The notes below the pieces were generated by a model. That model was not told the DNA's origin and did not search any database. It saw only the letters and a program-made list of their open reading frames with translations. 41,062 nt of DNA from a virus: IMG/VR virus record IMGVR_UViG_3300049217_000051, positions 1 through 41,062 of that record; one strand, written 5' to 3'. Made by a program: the position numbers and the translations under genes. This document shows positions 6,147 to 12,310 of this stretch, in pieces; the stretch's first letter is position 1, and each line of letters starts with the position of its first letter.

Positions 6147-7804
6147 ACTGCCTCCATAATCTTCTTATACTCATCAGTTTGCTGAAATGCCTCAAATGCT
6201 TTGGCAAGTTTTGTTTGCTGAACAGTATCTTCTTGAAAATCATTGGCTACTGACCACCCATTATCTTCTACTTTCATATCTTTCGACAAAGTAGCGTGCG
6301 AGGCATCAGAGAGTGCAAATTGAGGTGTTAGATAGACCCACCTACCAGTTATGATACTCTCCTGTCCGCCAATCACAATCTTGATATTCTTCTTTGATTT
6401 GATGAACTTTAGATCATCACACATAATATGTCTAATTTGTTGGGCAGTAGCATATTTGTTCCACTTCTTACACATATCTGTAATTTCATCGACAGTATAG
6501 TAAGGGTCGATAATTTTGAGACCAGTAAAATAATTAATGAGCTGTTCTCGTAGGATGGAAGCATGAACGAATTGATGACTATATTCTCTCAACTCTTCCA
6601 CATCCTCATCTTTCAGAACATAAGGTTCTTTATCTCCCACTTGCATTTGTGCATCTAATTTTTTCATCTCCTGAAAAGCCTCATACCATAATTGTTTTTT
6701 GATTTTCAGAAAAGTTTTGTAGTCAAACTTTTTAACTTTTACCACCTGAAGCCTTCTAATGACAGATAGTTCGGTGGAGTTGAGTGGCGTCCCATTGTTG
6801 GTAGTCATCAAGAAAACATATGGTCTCTTAACGATCTTATTGAAGTTCTGAAACTTTTCTACATACTTATCGAAAGAGGTGGTGATGAACCTCTTATTGG
6901 TTTCCTGACTATGCTTGTCTTGATTTTCTCCTTCCGAGAAATCTACGAACCAACTACCAATCAATTCTTGAGCTGATGAACGCGTATTATCCATGTCAGG
7001 ACAACCTTCGTATGAGTATGATGGATCAGGACCTAATGACATAATACATTGAGTTTTACCCTCTGCCCCATCCTCTGCCATAAGACATAGCACACATTCA
7101 TTGTATCTACCAGGCGAAGTGCCACGACCTACTGCTTGCAGTATCCACCTTCTGCCTATCTTTTTGATAACGGGCAAATCATCGGCCCCAAAACATAACT
7201 GCATCCAATTATTCATCACATCTAAATTCTCTAACGCAGGATCATTAGTTAGGCTATCTAACCATTCAGTAATCGGATTGAACTCATTTATATTTGAGTT
7301 ATTAGCAATAGCTTCATTGATCTCTTGCATAGAAATTTTGGCATGGAAAAGTTTCTCTACCCCAGAGCGTATCTCAATAGCTTGACGGGGCTCTATTCGA
7401 GTAGTATGATCTTTTAGGAATGGGGCCTGATGGACTATACTTTGGCTAATGCCTGGGCTGACAATATCTACACCAATAGCAATATCGGTATTGGTTCCCC
7501 TGATATTTATCGTCCATTCCATTTTGTCGGAGATGGGGTTCTTGACGAACTTAGGAACATAATCTAAGTCCGCATTATAGAATCCATACTTTTTATTGGC
7601 CAGGTCTTTCTTCTGTTCTTCAGTAATAGCTTCCACAACTTTACTCCTTATTTTCTTTTTTTCAGCTTTGACTTTCTTCTCATAATGAGCAAAATCATTA
7701 GGCTCCAACTCGCCTAATTTGATGAGGTCTTTCAAGATGGCGACACAATCTTCTGCCGATAGGTTATCGTCGGTTAGCGAGTCTGTAAATTGTTTCAGCG
7801 GCAT
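6143..7804 (-). CDS. VirE-family P-loop ATPase, putative replication primase/helicase
   Basis: First gene of the minus-strand operon, with GGAG upstream of the ATG. The 553-residue protein has a P-loop-like motif EDGAEGKTQ at about 244-252 and, downstream, SAQELIGSWFVDFSEGE with the acidic Walker B region. The block RPYVFLMTTNNGTPLNSTE then RRLQVVKV matches the sensor and Arg-finger part of VirE/PF05272-type ATPases. These proteins replace a DnaB- or SF3-like helicase in many phages and plasmids, often next to a primase. Here the first Gly of the Walker A is Glu-Asp-Gly rather than a canonical GxxGxGK, so activity is likely but not assured. The N-terminal 150 residues are Lys-rich and unassigned. 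Confidence 0.75.
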   Translation of the reverse strand: MPLKQFTDSLTDDNLSAEDCVAILKDLIKLGELEPNDFAHYEKKVKAEKKKIRSKVVEAITEEQKKDLANKKYGFYNADLDYVPKFVKNPISDKMEWTINIRGTNTDIAIGVDIVSPGISQSIVHQAPFLKDHTTRIEPRQAIEIRSGVEKLFHAKISMQEINEAIANNSNINEFNPITEWLDSLTNDPALENLDVMNNWMQLCFGADDLPVIKKIGRRWILQAVGRGTSPGRYNECVLCLMAEDGAEGKTQCIMSLGPDPSYSYEGCPDMDNTRSSAQELIGSWFVDFSEGENQDKHSQETNKRFITTSFDKYVEKFQNFNKIVKRPYVFLMTTNNGTPLNSTELSVIRRLQVVKVKKFDYKTFLKIKKQLWYEAFQEMKKLDAQMQVGDKEPYVLKDEDVEELREYSHQFVHASILREQLINYFTGLKIIDPYYTVDEITDMCKKWNKYATAQQIRHIMCDDLKFIKSKKNIKIVIGGQESIITGRWVYLTPQFALSDASHATLSKDMKVEDNGWSVANDFQEDTVQQTKLAKAFEAFQQTDEYKKIMEAV

Positions 7805-7877
7805 TTTATCTCCAAGTTATGTGTCCAAAACGGATATGCGTTGGACTGCTCAAAAATATGCCCTTCAAGTGATAGAA

Positions 7878-7892
7878 ATGTTGGATGTTGGA
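7878..7892 (+). repeat. Two ATGTTGGA direct repeats
   Basis: ATGTTGGA occurs at 7878-7885 and 7885-7892. The same core is part of the spaced inverted pair at 8021-8132, so it may be an operator half-site. Confidence 0.45.
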
Positions 7893-7951
7893 AATGAAAA
7901 TAATTAGCTGTAATTTTATAGTTTGATTTTGCCCAAATCCATAATCTTCCA

Positions 7952-7984
7952 GCACACTTACAAGACCACCCCACGTAAGTGTGC
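7952..7984. repeat. Perfect 10-bp inverted repeat
   Basis: GCACACTTAC (7952-7961) and GTAAGTGTGC (7975-7984) flank a 13-nt spacer. No T-run follows, so a terminator is unlikely; an operator or origin hairpin fits better. Confidence 0.65.
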
Positions 7985-8020
7985 GAAACTATTAGGGCCG
8001 CTAATTAGAGATTCCAAGAT

Positions 8021-8132
8021 TTCCAACATTCCAACCAAAAAGAAGTTTAGAAGTTTATTATATATGTGTTTTTTTTTTGCGTGTGGCGTGTCCTATAAGC
8101 TTGCCAACCCGATTTTTGCTGGAATGTTGGAA
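8021..8132. repeat. Spaced 12-bp inverted repeat
   Basis: TTCCAACATTCC at 8021-8032 and its exact complement GGAATGTTGGAA at 8121-8132 flank 88 nt that include a T10 run. The arms could pair, or serve as two binding sites bridged by a looping regulator. Confidence 0.55.
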
Positions 8133-8239
8133 ACGCTGCCGATAACGAAATGAATATGTCAGCTAATCTTCTTCCGCACCACCCAAAAATCGGCCTCTAA
8201 TTATTCATCAAATACAGACCGAGTAGATGGGGTGGGTCA

Positions 8240-8257
8240 TTCGCGTAAGTCCGCGAA
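8240..8257. repeat. 6-bp hairpin TTCGCG/CGCGAA
   Basis: TTCGCG (8240-8245) and CGCGAA (8252-8257) flank a 6-nt loop. It lies within the divergent control region, just left of another inverted repeat at 8262-8284. Confidence 0.5.
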
Positions 8258-8261
8258 ACCT

Positions 8262-8284
8262 GGTCGAGCCACCCGGTCTCGACC
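8262..8284. repeat. 7-bp inverted repeat GGTCGAG/CTCGACC
   Basis: GGTCGAG (8262-8268) and CTCGACC (8278-8284) flank a 9-nt spacer. GC-rich and close to the rightward genes, it could be an operator or a weak hairpin. Confidence 0.5.
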
Positions 8285-8299
8285 CGCTTTCCTTCCTCT

Positions 8300-8329
8300 T
8301 TAAGAAAGAAGAAGAAGAAAATATATAAT
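8300..8329 (+). promoter_or_regulatory. Possible rightward sigma70-type promoter
   Basis: A perfect TATAAT at 8324-8329 is preceded at 18 nt by TTAAGA (8300-8305), a poor match to a -35 box. The A/G-rich spacer raises chance matches, so this is tentative; it would serve the rightward genes. Confidence 0.25.
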
Positions 8330-8633
8330 GTACAAGGGGCCCAGACACCCCCCCCTCGATAACCAATCGAATATCAAATTGCAAACAATTGGCAAGCTGC
8401 GACACACCCGCAAAATAAGGGCAGCCACCCGAATCAAATTGGGGCTACAAGATAAGGTCTATTTAGGAAATTTGGATGCCCGGCGAGACTGGTCGCACGC
8501 CAAGGATGTGGCCGAAGCAATGTATAAGATTATCACAGCGCCACAGCCGAGCGATTATGTGGTCTCCAGCGGAGAGATTCACTCCGTCAAAGAGTTTGCC
8601 CAGATGGTTTTTAGCAAACTGGGGCTAGATTAG
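8328..8633 (+). pseudogene. GDP-mannose 4,6-dehydratase fragment
   Basis: The first 25 residues look random. From about residue 27 the frame reads TRKI, then RIKLGLQDKVYLGNLDARRDW, and later AKDVAEAMYKI and GEIHSVKEFAQMVFSKLGL. This closely follows the central to C-terminal part of GDP-mannose 4,6-dehydratase (GMD, an NAD(P)-dependent sugar dehydratase of about 340-370 residues). The Rossmann NADP site and the catalytic Ser/Thr-Tyr-Lys region are absent, and the frame stops before the usual C-terminus, so only about 75 family-like residues remain. It cannot catalyse the reaction. It is either a decayed acquired gene or a short piece kept for another reason. Confidence 0.7.
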
Positions 8634-8657
8634 AACAGGTTATAGGAGTAGGTACCT

Positions 8658-9452
8658 ATGCGAGAAGAGAGAAAGAGCAGATCACAATCCTACCAATGGA
8701 AAATATTGGAAATAAGTGCCGACCACGACACCTTGGCCCGTAATCCCGCCGACACCGCCGTTGATGAAGCCAGCAAGGAATTGCAAGACCGGGCCAACGC
8801 GCGCGTCCTGACCCTCCTGGAGAGGGTAGGAACGCCCAAGCAGAAGCTGGCCGCCCAGCTAATCTTTAGCGGGCTGACCCAATCAGAGACCAGTTTGGCA
8901 ATGGGTGGGCAGAAGGGGAACAGTACCATATCCAAAACGCTGAAAGGAAATACGACTTACAAAGATGGTAAAGCGGGACCTAAACAAGGTGGTATCGCCA
9001 AGAAGCTATTGGCGGCGATGTTAAAGGATGGCAGACTCAAGCTGATTTTGCAAGAATTGCATATCCGCGAAAACCGTGGGAAGGTATATCATATATGTTG
9101 GTCCCAGTTCCCATCCGAGAAAGAGTTCATTGAATGGATGGAAGATGTGCCATTCAATATGTTGCCGGAGAATAGGGAAATAATCAAAGCCTCCAAGCTC
9201 AAATACAGAAAGTCGGCCAAAGGAAAAGCGGCCCGAGCCAGATACCATTACAGTGCCAAGGGAAGGGCAATGCGCCTCCGAAAGCAACTGAGACGACAGA
9301 AGACTCCCAAATATAAAGAGAAGAGAAAGAAGTGGGATAAGGCTTATCAGATCAGGAACAGGGAAAAGCTACTGGCTTTGAAGAGAGCATACAACGAAAA
9401 GAAACGACAAGAACGATTAGCCGAAAAATCTCTGGCTAATGGAACATCATAA
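8658..9452 (+). CDS. HTH DNA-binding protein, family member 2
   Basis: The 264-residue product begins with a SRSQSYQWKILEI block shared with the next gene. An HTH segment at about 59-97 (TPKQKLAAQLIFSGLTQSET, then NSTISKTLKGN) and a QGGIAKKL block follow, aligning with family members 1 and 3. The C-terminal 85 residues are highly basic with repeated Tyr and Lys-Gly-Lys (YRKSAKGKA, YHYSAKGRA), like the N-terminus of member 1. The HTH core plus a movable basic tail suggests a DNA-binding regulator or nucleoid-type protein. GGAG lies upstream of the ATG. Confidence 0.65.
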   Translation: MREERKSRSQSYQWKILEISADHDTLARNPADTAVDEASKELQDRANARVLTLLERVGTPKQKLAAQLIFSGLTQSETSLAMGGQKGNSTISKTLKGNTTYKDGKAGPKQGGIAKKLLAAMLKDGRLKLILQELHIRENRGKVYHICWSQFPSEKEFIEWMEDVPFNMLPENREIIKASKLKYRKSAKGKAARARYHYSAKGRAMRLRKQLRRQKTPKYKEKRKKWDKAYQIRNREKLLALKRAYNEKKRQERLAEKSLANGTS

Positions 9453-9453
9453 T

Positions 9454-9978
9454 ATGGAACGCGAGAGTCGCAGTGATAAATATCAGTGGCAAATTCTGGA
9501 GCTCACTTATCCAAGTGAGACGTGGCAGAGCCTTGATCAAATGCAGTCTCTGCGCGCCTACCAAGAAAGAATAGATACACTCCGCTACCAAATGGAAGCA
9601 CTCATCAACTTGGATGGATACCTTTGGAAAGAGATGTGGGTAATGATCGATACGCAATGCACCCCGCATCAATCCAAAATAGCTCATTTGACTTACGAGG
9701 GCAAAACTCAAATGGAGATAGCCGCCATATTAGATGTGTGTCAATCTTCTGTCCATAAGAGTTTGCACGGAAACTTGGACTATCGTGTTTCGGGTCAAGC
9801 CAAAAGATATGGTGGGTTAGCACACAAACTGGGAAAGCTAATTCCTTTCAGCGGAGAGGTACATCGTGTAATGAAACAGATGTTTGGGATGGACGAACAA
9901 GGATGCACGCCAGTATATATTTGTTTTAGACAAACCTTCCGCAGTTGGTTGGATTTTGAGAAATGGATCAACCAATGA
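9454..9978 (+). CDS. HTH DNA-binding protein, family member 3
   Basis: The start at 9454 aligns MERESRSDKYQWQILEL with the start of member 2; an in-frame ATG at 9439 would overlap that gene. The 174-residue product has a helical segment and then an HTH at about 69-105 (TPHQSKIAHLTYEGKTQMEI, with a CQSSVHKSLHGN recognition helix). RYGGLAHKLGKL follows, as in members 1 and 2. It lacks the basic tail. Members 2 and 3 are adjacent and probably arose by duplication. Likely a phage regulator; the target is unknown. Confidence 0.65.
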   Translation: MERESRSDKYQWQILELTYPSETWQSLDQMQSLRAYQERIDTLRYQMEALINLDGYLWKEMWVMIDTQCTPHQSKIAHLTYEGKTQMEIAAILDVCQSSVHKSLHGNLDYRVSGQAKRYGGLAHKLGKLIPFSGEVHRVMKQMFGMDEQGCTPVYICFRQTFRSWLDFEKWINQ

Positions 9979-10178
9979 CCGTGTATTACGTCTACCTGAC
10001 AGACCGGTCAACGGTCGAGGCTTCTTTGATAAAAGATAGAGAGGGCGTTTTGATTGGCAGCTTCGAGGGGAGCACCCAAGACCTAACCACAATCTTAGAA
10101 TTTGCCCAGGGAGCCGCAGATGCCACCATTGCCCAACTGCTCGGCAAGATAAAAGTAGATACGTGGGGGTCGAATTGA
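9975..10178 (+). CDS. Hypothetical 67-residue protein
   Basis: The ATG at 9975 overlaps the stop of the preceding gene (ATGA), and its own stop overlaps the next start (TGATG at 10176-10180). The product begins MTVYYVYLTDRSTVEASLI and seems to form a short beta-alpha unit. No signal, Cys cluster or known motif is seen. Its place in a chain of overlapping genes supports that it is real. Function unknown. Confidence 0.5.
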   Translation: MTVYYVYLTDRSTVEASLIKDREGVLIGSFEGSTQDLTTILEFAQGAADATIAQLLGKIKVDTWGSN

Positions 10179-10630
10179 TGGGCTCTCTATCAGCGGAAAT
10201 GGACTTTTTTTTCAATATTTTCTCCTGCATCCAGGGCATCAATTATCAGGGATACAGAAAAGAGGGTGATGTTGATCTGCGTCCGTTTATGGGAAGTGTT
10301 ACGTTCAATGATAGCTACACTGATAAGCAATTCAAGGACATCAAGAAGTATAATCGCATTGCCAAGAAATATCATAACCTAACACGACAACAGCAGCGAC
10401 AATGTGCAGCCCTATTCGACAGTCAATATCAAGGCAAGTTCCCGCCCGAGCTATATTTAGCTTTTCATAAGAAAGTGGCGCCGCTGGCACTCTTCTCTAC
10501 CCAGATATCCACTGTTAAAGATTTGATCCGCGTGCATACTAATAAGAACAAAGTTTTGCGGAGCGATATACAGGTGGAAATAACCAAGATGTTCAAGCAA
10601 CTGGAAGAAGCTTGGAAAGGAACAAAATGA
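10178..10630 (+). CDS. Hypothetical 150-residue basic protein
   Basis: The start at 10178 shares bases with the previous stop (TGATG); an earlier GTG is less likely. The product is Lys- and Gln-rich with a long helical middle (about residues 50-90) and no recognisable family motif. Its stop overlaps the start of the GroES-like gene (ATGA at 10627-10630), so the two are translated together. It may be a morphogenesis or early protein; nothing more can be said. Confidence 0.5.
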   Translation: MGSLSAEMDFFFNIFSCIQGINYQGYRKEGDVDLRPFMGSVTFNDSYTDKQFKDIKKYNRIAKKYHNLTRQQQRQCAALFDSQYQGKFPPELYLAFHKKVAPLALFSTQISTVKDLIRVHTNKNKVLRSDIQVEITKMFKQLEEAWKGTK

Positions 10631-10914
10631 ACGATTTGAAAGTTTTGAGAGATTTTATTGCGGTAGAGATTATTGAAAGTCCATTGCAGTCATCTGTGAT
10701 CGAAATTGTTCGTTTCGATGAAAGACTAAAATATGGAATAGTCAAAGAAGTGGGCACCGGTGTTTTGGCTCCCAATGGAGAATGTCATCCTATTGAAGTC
10801 AAAGTAGGAGATACTATCGTTTTTGATAAGATGAATTCGAGGCAGATAGTGACCAAGAAGGGTAAGAAGTTTACTATTGTCAATGAACTTTCGGTGCTGG
10901 CAGTTCTTCTATGA
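10627..10914 (+). CDS. GroES-like co-chaperonin
   Basis: The 95-residue length matches GroES (97). The product reads LKVLRDFIAVEIIE at the N-terminus and GIVKEVGTGVLAPNGE in the middle. IEVKVGDTIVFDK and a C-terminal ELSVLAVLL follow, which parallel the GroES landmarks RPLHDRVIVK, GEVLAVGNG, DVKVGDIVIF and SDILAIVEA. The region between about residues 15 and 35 would be the mobile loop that binds GroEL, but its sequence is not the usual one. Phage co-chaperonins such as T4 gp31 help the host GroEL fold the capsid protein. Placement just before the packaging and head genes fits that role. Start chosen from the ATGA overlap. Confidence 0.8.
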   Translation: MNDLKVLRDFIAVEIIESPLQSSVIEIVRFDERLKYGIVKEVGTGVLAPNGECHPIEVKVGDTIVFDKMNSRQIVTKKGKKFTIVNELSVLAVLL

Positions 10915-11294
10915 GCTTCCAACTGGGCAAGTATCTGATAATGGTGGATAACCTCAACAATACCACCGTTCACGTGGTGGGCACAACATATAAATACACG
11001 GTGCCGGTGGAGATGCTGATTGAGGACTACATCTACAGTAAATTCAGAGAGATCAACAACATCATATGGAGATTTGACCACCTCAATATGGACGAGATGT
11101 TAGAGGATCGCGAACTAATGATGTTGGTCAATCATATGCCGGAAGATAATTTGGTGCCCGATTTATCTTTGACCGATGAACAGAGGAAGGCCTTTCACCA
11201 CCAACATATTTTAGATGCCTTCAACAGTATCAATGCCACCCACATCAGTATGGAGGAATTGAATGCGTACTTCTCGCAGTCTCAGGGATATTGA
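10911..11294 (+). CDS. Hypothetical 127-residue protein
   Basis: The start overlaps the stop of the co-chaperonin gene (ATGA at 10911-10914). The product has a beta-rich first third (GKYLIMVDNL, TVHVVGTTYKYTV) followed by helices with many Met, Asp and His. I recognise no family. The next gene begins inside its 3' end, so three unknown genes here overlap in turn. It may be a small head-assembly or regulatory protein, but this is not supported beyond position. Confidence 0.5.
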   Translation: MSFQLGKYLIMVDNLNNTTVHVVGTTYKYTVPVEMLIEDYIYSKFREINNIIWRFDHLNMDEMLEDRELMMLVNHMPEDNLVPDLSLTDEQRKAFHHQHILDAFNSINATHISMEELNAYFSQSQGY

Positions 11295-11505
11295 GTCCCT
11301 ACAAAAAGCCGTCGCAGCGTTGAAAGAAAACATCGATTTGGTAGCCGACACGGCCGAGGCTTCCGATGAGGGCCTGGTCAAGATCATCAATGCCCAAGCC
11401 GAACATATCAAGACTTTGACCCTAATGGTGGTGGCAATGCACAAGAAACTATTCCCAGAGGCTCATAATGCAACTGACAGTCAAACAGTTATCACGGCTC
11501 ATTGA
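11263..11505 (+). CDS. Small coiled-coil protein
   Basis: The 80-residue product has a strong heptad-like stretch (about residues 8-65, with Leu, Ile and Val spaced by charged residues), so it probably forms a coiled coil. It overlaps the genes on both sides (32 nt upstream, 38 nt downstream). No conserved motif allows a name. Long overlaps with different frames make the exact start uncertain. Confidence 0.5.
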   Translation: MRTSRSLRDIESLQKAVAALKENIDLVADTAEASDEGLVKIINAQAEHIKTLTLMVVAMHKKLFPEAHNATDSQTVITAH

Positions 11506-11806
11506 TTACAGCCCCCAAGGAACCAGAAAATTGCTCAAGCGATTAGGGATAGTTCTAAATAAAGAGAATAAGTATGATACAAAGTCGGAACATTCTTTCT
11601 CACTCTCTTTACGCCTGCAACATCAACATCCAGAATGGCGAGTGCTGTATTCCATCCGCGACCTGGGCGAATTGCATCACAAGGATAAGAAGACCATCTT
11701 GAGCCTATTGAGAGAGGCCGACATCCCTATGTATGGGAAATGTAAGAAGTTTGTCTACCTTTATGATCTTCGCACTTTTAGAATGAGGCTGAATGGAAAC
11801 AAATAG
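11468..11806 (+). CDS. Helix-turn-helix protein of 112 residues
   Basis: The N-terminus LTVKQLSRLIDYSPQGTRKL has the spacing of a winged-helix or excisionase-type HTH: a first helix, a turn at Asp-Tyr-Ser, then a recognition helix with basic residues. The rest is Lys/Arg-rich and may form the wing. It ends just before the packaging genes and could be a late regulator. It differs from the three-member HTH family described above. The name stays general because only the HTH is visible. Confidence 0.5.
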   Translation: MQLTVKQLSRLIDYSPQGTRKLLKRLGIVLNKENKYDTKSEHSFSLSLRLQHQHPEWRVLYSIRDLGELHHKDKKTILSLLREADIPMYGKCKKFVYLYDLRTFRMRLNGNK

Positions 11807-11828
11807 GCATCTAACGGAAACAAATAGG
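11795..11828 (+). repeat. 13-nt direct repeat before the terminase genes
   Basis: GGAAACAAATAGG occurs at 11795-11807 and 11816-11828, the first copy covering the end of the upstream gene. It may be a local duplication or a protein site upstream of the packaging operon. Confidence 0.5.
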
Positions 11829-11848
11829 GAATACCAGAGGATTGTATA

Positions 11849-12301
11849 ATGTCGAGACCGTCTGTCATACCTGAAAGTTTAGTTATCCCCTTACTCAAAG
11901 AATGGGAAAGCGGCAAGAACGCTGAAGAATGTGTGGTGTGGCTCAAAGCTAATCATAACATAGACAGCAATGTTCGCGCTGTCAATAGGCGCATCAAAAA
12001 CATCAAGGATATCGAGATACAAGCCCGTCGTGATGCTATCTCAAAAGGGGCGGCCGAACGTGCTCTGGATTATATCTCCATAATGAATGACGACATTATG
12101 AAATTGGACAAGATCACCAAAAAGCTATTAGACACAGATGACGAAAATAAGTTGATGTTGGCCAAGCAACTATTGGAAATAAAACTGAAAAACATCGATA
12201 AGCAGATGAACTTGACGGGGATGGATAAGCCTGATAAAGCGACGGAAGAGGAAGACGCTTTGTTAGAATCATTGTTGAGTAAGTTGCCGAAAGCTAACTA
12301 A
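11849..12301 (+). CDS. Putative terminase small subunit
   Basis: The 150-residue product lies directly upstream of the large terminase gene, where the small subunit normally sits. Its N-terminal part (PSVIPESLVIPLLKEWESGK, then an HTH-like NVRAVNRRIKN at about 50-60) could bind DNA at the packaging site. The C-terminal part is helical with Lys- and Glu-rich heptads, suiting oligomerisation. TerS proteins vary greatly in sequence, so the call rests mostly on position, size and the HTH-like start. It would select phage DNA and hand it to TerL. Confidence 0.6.
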   Translation: MSRPSVIPESLVIPLLKEWESGKNAEECVVWLKANHNIDSNVRAVNRRIKNIKDIEIQARRDAISKGAAERALDYISIMNDDIMKLDKITKKLLDTDDENKLMLAKQLLEIKLKNIDKQMNLTGMDKPDKATEEEDALLESLLSKLPKAN

Positions 12302-12310
12302 CGACCGTTT

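Larger units (their letters stand above)
7974..8259 (+). repeat. Diverged 16-nt motif in two copies
   Basis: The motif CGTAAGTNNGCGAAAC occurs at 7974-7989 and 8244-8259, with only the two N positions differing. Each copy overlaps one arm of a separate inverted repeat, which suggests two copies of one binding site or origin element. Confidence 0.5.
7805..8327. promoter_or_regulatory. Divergent control region rich in inverted repeats
   Basis: About 520 bp without a convincing gene separate the leftward operon from the rightward genes, so promoters for both directions are expected here. It contains at least three short perfect inverted repeats, a spaced 12-nt inverted pair, a degenerate 16-nt repeated motif, a T10 run at 8069-8078 and a C8 run near 8348. 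Short ORFs in it (for example 7923-8153 +) have no ribosome site or family likeness. It could also include a replication origin, since a helicase-like gene adjoins it; no iteron array of origin type was proven. Confidence 0.6.

Noticed and set aside
7923-8153. 76-residue plus-strand ORF in the divergent region
   Set aside because: It crosses several inverted repeats and a T10 run, has no ribosome site and no family resemblance.
8208-8405. 65-residue minus-strand ORF at the control region edge
   Set aside because: It covers the short inverted repeats and the start of the GMD remnant, with no start signal and odd composition.
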